Assembly (NCBI RefSeq): GCF_039851975.1
Contig: NZ_CP156660.1
Location: forward strand, 2,299,035 to 2,363,034
Source: Desulfoscipio sp. XC116
GTDB lineage: Bacteria > Bacillota > Desulfotomaculia > Desulfotomaculales > Desulfallaceae
Direction: 5' to 3'
Length of the DNA: 64,000 nucleotides
Shown: positions 24,261 to 32,044 of the stretch, piece by piece
How the letters are laid out: every line of letters begins with the position of its first letter
Position numbering within the stretch: position 1 is the stretch's first letter
The notes under the pieces: model-generated
What the model was told of the DNA's origin: nothing
What the model saw: the letters and a program-made list of their open reading frames with translations, nothing else
The model's database searches: none
Position numbers and translations under genes: made by a program

Positions 24261-25928
24261 CTAAACCTTTTCGAGTAACCCTAGCTGCATGTCTTTTTCA
24301 ACCTGCCGCGCCAGCTTATAATGTATTTTTTTCCCGGTGGCGGTCATGGGCAACTGTTCCACAAATTTATAATATCTCGGTCTCTTATAATTTGCCAGCA
24401 TCGGATGCTCCACGCAATATTTGTTCAGCTCACCAGCTGTAAGCGAAGTATCGCTTTTTATCACATAAGCAACTATTATTTGCCCCCATTTTTGGTCACG
24501 CAACCCCACTACTACCGAATCATAAACTTTCGGGTTCTCGTTAAGCGCCTCCTCAACTTGTACCGGAAAAACGTTCTCACCACCGGATATAAGCATATCG
24601 TCTTTTCTGCTAACAATGGTTACATATTCGCTTTTATCCCAGGTAGCCAAATCACCAGTATACATCCAACCTTTATAAAACCGTTTTTTACTTTGCCCTG
24701 GATTATTAAAGTAGCTGTAAGAACATTTTCCGGGACACCAAACAATTACTTCCCCGACTTCCTGATTGTCCCGGGCAACACATTCATAAGGCTCGGCCAG
24801 ATGATCATTGTAGACCTTCACTACAGCCATATCATCGTCCGTGCAAGTTCTCCCGGCGCTGCCGGCCTTCTGCGGCAGATCAAAAGGCCTTAAAAAAGTA
24901 TTCCAGAATGACTCGGTAGTACCATACCCGTTGAAAATGTTCGGCGTGAGCACATCCTGGTATCTGATACAGGCCTCTTTTTCCAGTGGAGCCCCCATAG
25001 TCACTATGCCCTTTAGGGTACTAATATCTCTTGAGCTATTAACTTGCTGATCACACAACATCTTAAGCACGGGAGGCACACCAATTAAAAAAGTAATACT
25101 GTATTTTTGCACATAATCCAAAACTGTTTCGGCATTGAAATTTCGCAACACGATCACCTCTCCGCCTACGTAAAGGGTCGGATTCGGACCTCCCGAATAC
25201 AACCCGCCACGATGGAACCACGGAGTCATATTCATTGTCTTATCCAGGGGACTCAGAGGGAAGTGCATTATCACATCATGGGCGCTTAATATTTCGTTTA
25301 TTTGATTCAAAGGAACCCCTTTGGGCATGCCGGTGGTCCCTGATGTATACAGGCGAGTGACTTCATCATAAATATAAGGGCGGTGCTCAACCGACGGTTC
25401 TGTATCGGGCATATCGCGAATATAATCCTCGAAGGTGATGGTGCCGGGAATATTACTGCCTTTATCGGAATAGTCAACCAGCACGATCCTTTTAGGCTTG
25501 TGCCCGGCTATCTCCAGTGCTTCTTCCACTGTCTCACTAATATCAGAATCATAGACAAATACTGCAGGCTTGCATTCGTCAATTACATAAGCAGTTTCTC
25601 CGGGAGAAAGGCGGAAATTTATTGGGCAATTAATAGCACCGATTTTTTGCGGTACAAGATAAAGAAAAACATATTCGGAGCAGTTAAATAACTGGTACAT
25701 AACCACATCATGCTTATTAACACCGTCTTTCAGCAGCGCATTGGCCAGTTTGTTACAATCCAAATTCAATTCCGCATAAGACCAGCTTTTTTCCCTGACA
25801 GTACAGGTTAAAGCCTTCCTGTCCCCGAAACGGCGGGTATTACGCAAAAAACCATTAATATAAGTAAATTCATGTTCAAATGTCTCTCTGAACATCTCAA
25901 CATCATAAGTGAGCTGCATATCCAACAT
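24261..25928 (-). CDS. Acid-CoA ligase, probable cyclohexanecarboxylate-CoA ligase
   Basis: 555-residue AMP-forming ligase. Visible core motifs: LYTSGTTGMPKGVPL (phosphate loop), FNGYGTTESFW, YTGDLATWDKSEYVTIVSRK, DDMLISGGENVFPVQVEEAL and LPMTATGKKIHYKLARQ with the C-terminal catalytic Lys. It makes an acyl-CoA from a free acid with ATP. Because it faces the same way as badH/badI and shares sigma-54 control and the same activator palindromes, cyclohexane-1-carboxylate or a related alicyclic or aromatic acid is the likely substrate. AAAGGATGG precedes the start. It is a single-gene transcript closed by the terminator at 24165. Confidence 0.85.
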   Translation of the reverse strand: MLDMQLTYDVEMFRETFEHEFTYINGFLRNTRRFGDRKALTCTVREKSWSYAELNLDCNKLANALLKDGVNKHDVVMYQLFNCSEYVFLYLVPQKIGAINCPINFRLSPGETAYVIDECKPAVFVYDSDISETVEEALEIAGHKPKRIVLVDYSDKGSNIPGTITFEDYIRDMPDTEPSVEHRPYIYDEVTRLYTSGTTGMPKGVPLNQINEILSAHDVIMHFPLSPLDKTMNMTPWFHRGGLYSGGPNPTLYVGGEVIVLRNFNAETVLDYVQKYSITFLIGVPPVLKMLCDQQVNSSRDISTLKGIVTMGAPLEKEACIRYQDVLTPNIFNGYGTTESFWNTFLRPFDLPQKAGSAGRTCTDDDMAVVKVYNDHLAEPYECVARDNQEVGEVIVWCPGKCSYSYFNNPGQSKKRFYKGWMYTGDLATWDKSEYVTIVSRKDDMLISGGENVFPVQVEEALNENPKVYDSVVVGLRDQKWGQIIVAYVIKSDTSLTAGELNKYCVEHPMLANYKRPRYYKFVEQLPMTATGKKIHYKLARQVEKDMQLGLLEKV

Positions 25929-26132
25929 ATTTTCACCATCCTTTCTTTTCTTCTCAAACAGCTACCTGGACTAAAGATTCACCTGCACCCTACCTTCAGC
26001 TGTTGACACGGCTATTGGATAGAAAACAATACCATTGCATCCCATGATGATGGACTAACTTAACCTTGGGCTTAATATCAACACCTCCGATATCCGAATT
26101 GAGTGATTTTTTCGAATTGAGTTAATTCATAT

Positions 26133-26148
26133 TGCAATTAATCTGCCA
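26133..26148 (-). promoter_or_regulatory. Sigma-54 promoter of the acid-CoA ligase
   Basis: Minus-strand TGGCAGATTAATTGCA has -24 TGGCA and -12 TTGCA with the exact GG-N10-GC spacing. The start site would fall near 26122, giving a leader of about 190 bases before the ligase. The leader and the 25929-26130 stretch show no gene. Confidence 0.8.
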
Positions 26149-26196
26149 GGTGATACACTGTAGATTAACAAGTGTTTCTTAAATAAAAAAAGTAAA

Positions 26197-26250
26197 GTTG
26201 CACTCAAAATTGCAACTTCTTCTTGCAGCTTTGCATGCAATATTGTAATT
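26197..26250. promoter_or_regulatory. Upstream activator sites before the ligase promoter
   Basis: GTTGCA (26197-26202) pairs with TGCAAC (26211-26216); TTGCATGCAA (26231-26240) is a perfect palindrome running into TGCAATATTGTAATT, nearly the same as the site at 24136-24149. They stand 50-100 bases upstream of the sigma-54 promoter, the usual place for enhancer-binding proteins. Confidence 0.65.
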
Positions 26251-26423
26251 GTTTTACAGTTTCCCAAATCTGAGAAGTGCTATTGTACCTATTTAAAGCA
26301 TTTCACCCGCTGAGACACAATTCATCAAAGTAAACTCACCATACTGTCCACTCATAAGGAAATACTTTACTAAAATTATTATTCTGCTATAAAATTAAAA
26401 AATAATTTATCCTTTCTTAAAAC

Positions 26424-26437
26424 TTGCATTAGTGCAA
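26424..26437. promoter_or_regulatory. Activator-type palindrome before the regulator gene
   Basis: TTGCATTAGTGCAA: arms TTGCA and TGCAA with a 4-base centre, 73 bases before the regulator ATG at 26510. It suggests that the activator controls its own gene. The 26251-26423 stretch has no other feature I can see. Confidence 0.5.
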
Positions 26438-26509
26438 CTACGTACATGTCCATAACTGTTATAAATTTGCATGGATAACCACAAGGAACTGAAAACATGG
26501 GGGGATAAC

Positions 26510-27349
26510 ATGAGTAGTTTTGCCGCCTACAGGCATAATAATAATGATTCGCTTGTTGCTCAATCAACTGAAATGAGAGAACTTATAGGAACAGCAACTC
26601 AAGTGGCCAAGGTGGATTGCACTGTTTTACTGCTGGGTGAATCTGGTACCGGTAAAGAGGTGTTGGCCAAGTTAATACATCAACACAGCAAACGCCCCGG
26701 TCCCCTGGTCAAAGTAAACTGTGGTGCCATTCCCGAAACACTGCTAGAATCAGAACTTTTTGGATATGAATACGGCGCTTTTACTGGCGCCAAAAGAGAA
26801 GGTAGCGCCGGGAAGTTTGAGCAAGCCCATATGGGCACTATTTTACTGGACGAAATTGGCGACTTACCGCTGCATCTACAGGTTAAACTACTGCGTATTC
26901 TCCAGGAAAAAGAAGTTATACGGATAGGAGGCAACAAGGCCAAACCGATAGATACCAGGGTCATTGCAGCCACCAATAAAAATTTATACAAGATGGTGCA
27001 GGAAGGTACATTTAGAGAAGATCTTTTTTATAGGCTTAATGTTATCCCCCTTAAAATACCTCCTTTAAGAGAGCGTAAAAGGGACATTATGCCTCTGATT
27101 TACGCCTTTAAAAAAAAATTTGAACAGAAATATAGACATAAAATGAATTGTTCTCCCGAAGTTATTCGCGTTTTCATGTCCTACGACTGGCCAGGCAATG
27201 TCCGGGAACTTGAAAATGTCGTTGAAAGAATTTATGTAATTTCATCACCCTATGAGTTAGTTACTCAAGAAATACTAATACAGGATTATTTAAATATCCA
27301 TAGACAAAAACAGCTGGCGGATAAACCCGTATCCGTCTACGGTTTATAA
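26510..27349 (+). pseudogene. Sigma-54 activator, AAA+ part; gene split by an IS3-family element
   Basis: ATG at 26510 follows GGGGGG by 5 bases. The frame encodes an enhancer-binding protein with only ~25 residues before the AAA+ domain, so no sensor domain (PspF-like layout). Walker A is GESGTGKE, the sigma-54 contact loop GAFTGA is intact, Walker B is GTILLDEIGDLPL, and FYRLNVIPLKIPPLRERKRD and WPGNVRELENVVERI follow. It stops at TAA 27347-27349, created by the IS insertion right after PVSVYGL. Its DNA-binding end lies at 28997-29152. Without it the remaining protein could still touch sigma-54 but should not bind its sites. Confidence 0.9.
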
Positions 27350-27435
27350 TGGACCCAGGAAATGCGACACGATTTTGCGAGGGATAAGCGACACCAATCT
27401 CGAAGTAAAATAACTAAGTGAAAGGAGCATATCCC

Positions 27436-27744
27436 ATGCAAAAAAAACAATGGTTACCGGAGCAAAAACTGCAGATAGTTCTAGAAGCCTTAAAAGAAGA
27501 ACGCCACATAGGCGAAATTGCCTCGGAATACGGAGTACATGTGAGTGTGGTTCACCGCTGGAAGAAGGAGCTCTTAGAAGGCGCCGACAAGGTATTCGCC
27601 ACCTCTAAGAATGCTAAAGCCGCTGCCCAAGAAAAGCGCAAACAAGAAGAAACCATCGAGAACTTATACGCGCAAGTCGGCCGTCTAACAACACAGTTGG
27701 ATTGGCTTAAAAAAAAATCTAGCGGCATCTTACCCCGTGAATGA
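27436..27744 (+). CDS. IS3-family transposase OrfA
   Basis: ATG at 27436 follows AAAGGAG by 8 bases. The 102-residue product has the IS3 OrfA helix-turn-helix (LQIVLEALKEERHIGEIASE, YGVHVSVVHRWKKELL) and a leucine-zipper-like coiled coil with NLYAQVGRLTTQLDWLKKK. It binds the element ends. The frame ends in ILPRE-TGA; slipping one base forward there gives PRE-ERKAM, which continues into OrfB, so an OrfAB fusion by +1 frameshift or an old one-base change is possible. Confidence 0.9.
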   Translation: MQKKQWLPEQKLQIVLEALKEERHIGEIASEYGVHVSVVHRWKKELLEGADKVFATSKNAKAAAQEKRKQEETIENLYAQVGRLTTQLDWLKKKSSGILPRE

Positions 27745-28603
27745 ACGCAAAGCTATGGTGAATTGGGATATCACAAATTCACATTTAACCATAAAAGTTC
27801 AGGCCGAGCTATTATCCTTGAATCGAACGGGTTTATACTGGACTGCCCAAAAGGTGTCTAAACACGAAGTGGAGATTAAACATCTGATTGACAAGATCCA
27901 CACGCAGCATCCATTTAAAGGCTCCAGGCGGATTGTTGACGACATAAATAACATGGATGATGTAGATTACAAGGTCAACCGCAAACGCATTCAAAAATAT
28001 ATGCGGGAAATGGGAATACGGGTGATTTACCCCGGCCCCAACCTCAGCAAACGTAACAGAGCTCAGTATGTTTACCCATACCTGCTTCGGAATGTCAAAG
28101 CAGCCCACCCCAACCATGTCTGGGGAATTGATATTACGTATTGTGCCATGCAAGGCCGCTGGATGTACCTGGTGGCTATAATTGACTGGTACTCCAGGAT
28201 GATTGTTGGATATGAGCTCTCCGATACGATGAATAAGGAATTTGTCATTAAAGCTGTAAACAGAGCCATCGAAATACACGGAACTCCTATCATATTAAAT
28301 TCTGATCAGGGCAGTCAATTTACCAGCCCTGTCTATATAAATACACTCAAAGAACATAGCATCAAAATCAGTATGGACGGTAAAGGTAGGGCCCTGGATA
28401 ACGCTATTACAGAGCGCTTTTGGAGAACCATTAAATGGGAAGATATTTACCTGAAGAATTATGAAACCCCCCGTACTCTCCGACAAGGAATTGCTGCTTT
28501 TATGCGTTATTACAATTTCGAGCGTCCACATACATCTATTGGCAAGAGGACTCCAGCAAGCGCTTATTATGCTACTAACAACTTATCGCAGCAATCTGCA
28601 TAA
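27737..28603 (+). CDS. IS3-family transposase OrfB
   Basis: 288 residues with the retroviral-type integrase core: an N-terminal HTH_21-like part (IKHLIDKIHTQHPFKGSRRI, RKRIQKYMREMGI), then the DDE residues in VWGIDITYC, LNSDQGSQFTS and NAITERFWRTIKWEDIY, and the closing YNFERPHTSIGKRTPASAY. The frame overlaps OrfA by 8 bases. It looks intact, so the element may be recent and active. Confidence 0.93.
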   Translation: MNERKAMVNWDITNSHLTIKVQAELLSLNRTGLYWTAQKVSKHEVEIKHLIDKIHTQHPFKGSRRIVDDINNMDDVDYKVNRKRIQKYMREMGIRVIYPGPNLSKRNRAQYVYPYLLRNVKAAHPNHVWGIDITYCAMQGRWMYLVAIIDWYSRMIVGYELSDTMNKEFVIKAVNRAIEIHGTPIILNSDQGSQFTSPVYINTLKEHSIKISMDGKGRALDNAITERFWRTIKWEDIYLKNYETPRTLRQGIAAFMRYYNFERPHTSIGKRTPASAYYATNNLSQQSA

Positions 28604-28647
28604 CCAAGATATTTGAAAGTGGATGTAAACAAAGAGGCCGCCGGTCT

Positions 28648-28783
28648 TGACTCCATGTGCCGCTTAATAGATAACCCGACCGACGGATATACGCCAAAAA
28701 AATATTTGCCTTCGGTCGGGTTGTTTAAGTCTAGCACATGGAGTCAAGGCTCTCCGCTTCGCTCCGACCGCAAGCGGCGGCTA
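28648..28783 (+). repeat. Large imperfect hairpin and dispersed repeat inside the IS
   Basis: CTTGACTCCATGTGC (from 28648) and AACCCGACCGA pair with TCGGTCGGGTT and GCACATGGAGTCAAG (ending 28750), separated by ~20 bases around an A/T-rich loop. Bases 28709-28783, covering the right arm and a following CGCTTCGCTCCGACCGC block, recur inverted at 4748-4822. The unit lies between orfB and the right end of the element. Confidence 0.65.
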
Positions 28784-28996
28784 GGTTTTGTGAATAGGGA
28801 TAACGTACCCTCCCTCTGGAGACCGCCACATTTTATGACTACTGTCAAATATTAGGCTAGCTAGCATGTGTTTACCTTAATGCGGCTTTCTAACGTATCG
28901 AAACATTCGACCATGAAGGCCTTGCTGTTAATACTTACTCAGTGTCGCTTTGAATTTGAAAAATTGTGTCTTGACATTGGGGTCCATTGTAGTTTA

Positions 28997-29152
28997 ACTT
29001 CGCTTAAATCAGCAGTGGAAGAAGTTGAACGTCAGTTAATAACCATGGCTTTGAACGAATATAAAACTTTAAAACAAGTTGCTCTGGCTCTGAAAGTGGA
29101 TGAATCAACCATTAGCCGTAAGATTAAGAAACTCAGCATTCCTTTGCGATAA
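28997..29152 (+). pseudogene. Sigma-54 activator, displaced C-terminal helix-turn-helix
   Basis: Continues the frame of 26510-27346 when the IS and one GTTTA are removed: ...PVSVYGL is followed by TSLKSAVEEVERQLITMALN and KQVALALKVDESTISRKIKK, the Fis/TyrR-like helix-turn-helix that ends enhancer-binding proteins. The restored protein would be 330 residues. TAA at 29150-29152 ends it. A frame starting upstream at GTG/ATG codons inside the IS could in theory express it alone, but no ribosome binding site was seen. Confidence 0.85.
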
Positions 29153-29325
29153 CGCATGACTTCGGCACGAAACCAGGGGGTAGTTCTCAGCAAAACTATT
29201 CACCGGTACCTTTAAAATCATAGTGTAACCACCTGTCCCCCTCCAGGGCATATCCCGGAGGGGTAGGATGGTAACAATGCCATTCCGGAATGTTCATTAT
29301 ACAAAAAATGAAGCGCAGCCAAATC

Positions 29326-29526
29326 GTACCTTTCCAATGCCCCTTGGGCCAACCCAACACCTTGAGAGGCAACCATTATCCTTGTCATATCAAAAAAATG
29401 CATTAATTGGTAAAACCCTTTACCCTTTTGACGGATCAGATTCTCCTGCAGCACCCTGACATCCTCAAAGGTGATCTCCGCCGTATCGGTAGCCCTGATG
29501 CCCCATTTTTCCTTTAATTTTCATTT
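29326..29526 (-). pseudogene. Acyl-CoA dehydrogenase internal fragment
   Basis: The minus-strand frame after a TGA near 29526 reads KWGIRATDTAEITFEDVRVL, then NLIRQKGKGFYQLMHFFDMT, RIMVASQGVGLAQGALE, the junction of the beta and C-terminal domains of acyl-CoA dehydrogenases. Neither end of the protein is present and the matching stops near 29326. It is one of several acyl-CoA gene relics here. The flanking 29153-29325 shows no feature I can name. Confidence 0.7.
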
Positions 29527-29530
29527 TGGC

Positions 29531-29548
29531 AATTGCATAAATGCAATT
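29531..29548. promoter_or_regulatory. Activator-type palindrome AATTGCAT-AA-ATGCAATT
   Basis: A perfect inverted repeat with 8-base arms, containing the same TTGCA/TGCAA pair as the sites before badH and the ligase. It lies 40 bases upstream of the plus-strand sigma-54 promoter at 29589, so the same activator may work here. Confidence 0.6.
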
Positions 29549-29588
29549 TATACCACTAGAACATCCAGGTATAAATATTATTTCTATA

Positions 29589-29604
29589 TGGTATGGAATT
29601 TGCA
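29589..29604 (+). promoter_or_regulatory. Sigma-54 promoter reading into the second ligase region
   Basis: TGGTATGGAATTTGCA: -24 TGG, -12 TTGCA, ten bases between GG and GC. Transcription would begin near 29616, run through a ligase relic and could reach the ligase at 30363. A GGGGG followed by ATG (29639) 8 bases on opens only a 12-codon frame. Confidence 0.7.
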
Positions 29605-29654
29605 TTTGTACGGATTTAAAGTATAGGGGGTGTTTTAAATGTGCTGTTACTGTA

Positions 29655-29880
29655 CCTGTAGTCATGCCATTTCGTAAGCATGAACTCGATTATATATTGC
29701 AATTATCAAATTCTATTGCAGCAATTATACCGTATAAGTACAATAACCATAATTATTATCAAATCTTTAACGAATTAAAAGGAAAACACAAGCAATTAGA
29801 CAGTTTGGTAATATATGGAGAGAAAAAGGTGCCTGAAGACACAATAAGTCTTACAAAGTTAATTAATAAAATCAATAGAA
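29655..29880 (+). pseudogene. AMP-forming ligase N-domain fragment
   Basis: The long frame here has no start near a ribosome binding site. Its part VVMPFRKHELDYILQLSNSI, AAIIPYKYNNHNYYQIFNEL and KVPEDTISLTKLINKINR resembles the stretch of acid-AMP ligases just before the phosphate loop (PFRxHELEYI...). The loop itself and everything after are absent; the following ~100 codons to 30197 match nothing I know. Judged a decayed ligase gene standing between the sigma-54 promoter and the intact ligase at 30363. Confidence 0.45.
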
Positions 29881-30281
29881 AATCAATGTGTCGCAATAAA
29901 TTACTGAATATTCACAAAACAGGTAGGGCAGTTTTAGTTAGGCTTGTTGAACCGAACCTACTTTCTATCAATGCACCCATTATGCCGGTTTTCCAAATCC
30001 GAACCTCTTTGGGTATTCGGAAACAGACAAAAGTCATCTCTGCTGTAAGCATGAAACGTTCTGCCGAATTTAGATTTCGAACATTGAATTATACAGAAAT
30101 TTGCTGTCCACTTCTTCACCATGGGCAAGGTGAAATGTTGCATAACTTAGCCGAACTGACGATAAAGCTAGCTGCAACATGTCGGGAAGCAGGGTAAATC
30201 TTGTATTAGAAAAAACTTTTTATGTGGCAAATTTTTAGATATTCCCGCAGCAGAATTTTCAGCGCGAATTTCCAGTTAGAT

Positions 30282-30300
30282 ATGCTTTAAGTAAAAGCAT
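30282..30300. repeat. Inverted repeat before the second ligase
   Basis: ATGCTTT (30282-30288) and AAAGCAT (30294-30300) flank a 5-base centre, 63 bases upstream of the ligase start. Possibly a regulator site; it lacks the TTGCA pattern of the other sites. Confidence 0.35.
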
Positions 30301-30362
30301 TGCGTTTATTTAACTAAGTGATGTAGAGTCTATTAACTATCCAAGGAGGTAATTACAAAAAA

Positions 30363-31919
30363 ATGAATTATCGGGAAGGATTAGTTAGCTTAACCCATGA
30401 TAAGCTTATCCGTGCGGCAGCATCTAAAAGGCCATATAAGGAAGCCCTTGTGGATATTGAAACAAGGGAAATAATCACTTATAAAGAGTTATGGCTAAGA
30501 AGTAACAAAATAGCTAATATACTAATAGATTTATCGCTAAAAAAAGGGGATAAAATAGGCACCCTGGGATACGAATGTGCGGAATTTCCCGTTATATGGT
30601 TAGGAATAATGAAAATGGGAGGCGTAAAGATAGGTTTAAATTGGCGCTATACAGCCCGTGAGATGGAGGATGTTATTAATAGAAGTGACACCAAGGCTAT
30701 TATTATTGGAGAAGCCTTTATTGATTTTATAATGAAATTTAAAGATACGCTAACTAATATTAAACATTATATAGTGATAGGCGATAATGTCCCCGAAGGT
30801 ATGATAAGCTATAAGGATTATTTATCACAAGCATCAGATAAAGATCCTAACGTTGAGATAAAGGCTGAGGATATGTGTGCCTTATTCTTTACTACAGGGA
30901 CAACTTCAGCTCCCAAAGCGGCAATAAGATGCCATTCTGATTATGTTGCGGCTATCTTTTTATACTGCTGGGCATGGCATTATCACCCACAAATGAAAGA
31001 GCTAAATTGTTTACCTGACTTTCATATCGGCGGACACTACATGATTGATGGTACCCTTTATGTTGGAGGAACCTCATATGTTGGCCGTTTTAATCCAGAA
31101 CAGTTTCTGAAAATTATTGATAATGAAAAAATAAGTTACACTACCCTCCCCCCTACCATGATGGGACTGCTCATTGCATTACCTGATAACATTAAGTCGA
31201 GATATGACTGCTCATCAGTTAAATGCATAGGCTCAGGAGGAAGTGTATATTCCGCTGCAATAAAAGATATATCAAAACAAATTTTCCCGAATGCTGAACT
31301 TCATGATGCCTATAATGCTACAGAAGTTGGAGTTACTGTTGTTGAACCGGAAGATTTTGAACATTACGGTTGCGTTGGTGAGCCAATGATCGGCATGGAG
31401 GTTAAAATTTTCAACAGAAAGAGGGAGGAGTTACCCCCAGGAACAGAGGGTTTAATTTATACGCGAGGTCCTAGTCGAATTACAGGATATTATAAGGATT
31501 TAGAAGCTATGGAAAAATGCATTATTAGAGACCCAACTGGGGACTGGTTCACCCTTGAAGACATGGGTTATATTCATCCGGTAACAAACTTATTATATAT
31601 AACGGGTCGCGAAAAAGACATAATCATAACTGGCGATGAAAACGTATCACCGGCAGAGGTAGAAGGTGTAATCTCAAACCATTTTGCAGTATCAGAGGTT
31701 TCCGTGCTTGGGATATCTGATAAAAAATGGGGTGAACAGGTTGTAGCAGTAATTCGGGTAAAAGAAGAATACAATTTAAGCGAAAAAGATATAAAGGCTT
31801 ATTGCAAACAAAACCTAGCCGGTTTCAAAATTCCCAAAACTTTTAAATTTGTTGAAGAAGTATTGCCAAGAAAGGGTTTTAAAATAGACAGAAATCTAGT
31901 CAGGGATAAGTACTTCTAA
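30363..31919 (+). CDS. AMP-forming acid-CoA ligase with a variant phosphate loop
   Basis: 518 residues, AGGAGGT before the ATG. The fold is clear: ITYKELWLRSNKIANILI, the phosphate loop FFTTGTTSAPKAAIR, LHDAYNATEVGVTVV, TGREKDIIITGDENVSPAEV and a C-terminal LPRKGFKIDRNLVRD. The loop deviates from SGTTGxPKG: Ser-Gly-Thr-Thr-Gly has become Thr-Gly-Thr-Thr-Ser and the Gly after the Lys is Ala, and the Gly-Lys of the C-terminal motif is Phe-Lys. The Lys is kept, so activity is likely. Head of a plus-strand run ligase-hydratase-thiolase that is clearly richer in A+T than the genes around it. Substrate unknown. Confidence 0.85.
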   Translation: MNYREGLVSLTHDKLIRAAASKRPYKEALVDIETREIITYKELWLRSNKIANILIDLSLKKGDKIGTLGYECAEFPVIWLGIMKMGGVKIGLNWRYTAREMEDVINRSDTKAIIIGEAFIDFIMKFKDTLTNIKHYIVIGDNVPEGMISYKDYLSQASDKDPNVEIKAEDMCALFFTTGTTSAPKAAIRCHSDYVAAIFLYCWAWHYHPQMKELNCLPDFHIGGHYMIDGTLYVGGTSYVGRFNPEQFLKIIDNEKISYTTLPPTMMGLLIALPDNIKSRYDCSSVKCIGSGGSVYSAAIKDISKQIFPNAELHDAYNATEVGVTVVEPEDFEHYGCVGEPMIGMEVKIFNRKREELPPGTEGLIYTRGPSRITGYYKDLEAMEKCIIRDPTGDWFTLEDMGYIHPVTNLLYITGREKDIIITGDENVSPAEVEGVISNHFAVSEVSVLGISDKKWGEQVVAVIRVKEEYNLSEKDIKAYCKQNLAGFKIPKTFKFVEEVLPRKGFKIDRNLVRDKYF

Positions 31920-32044
31920 AGAAATTATAACGCAACTATTAATTTTAATGATTCACCGTTACATCTATATGAAACCACACGTAACAATCATTATTAATTG
32001 AGCAACTAAAAAGATCCGAAAAGAGTGAAGGAGAGCGTTAAAAG

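Larger units (their letters stand above)
27347..28991 (+). mobile_element. IS3-family insertion sequence, 1,645 bp
   Basis: Ends are inverted repeats: TAATGGACCCAGGAAATGCG on the left and, reading back from 28991, TACAATGGACCCCAATGTC, with further matching blocks GACAC-ATTTT and AAGCGACAC in both. GTTTA is found on each side (27342-27346 and 28992-28996) as a 5-bp target repeat. It carries the two transposase frames orfA and orfB, and 390 bp of extra non-coding DNA with a large hairpin and the 75-bp dispersed repeat. Deleting it with one GTTTA copy restores the regulator frame. Confidence 0.9.

Noticed and set aside
29200-29540. A frameshift in the acyl-CoA dehydrogenase fragment near 29500
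   Set aside because: On re-reading, the frame continues upstream as KWGIRATDTAEITF without a shift; the fragment is simply truncated at both ends.
30223-30240. TGGCAAATTTTTAGAT as a further sigma-54 promoter before the ligase at 30363
   Set aside because: The -24 is fine but the -12 GC is replaced by GA, so the key dinucleotide is missing.
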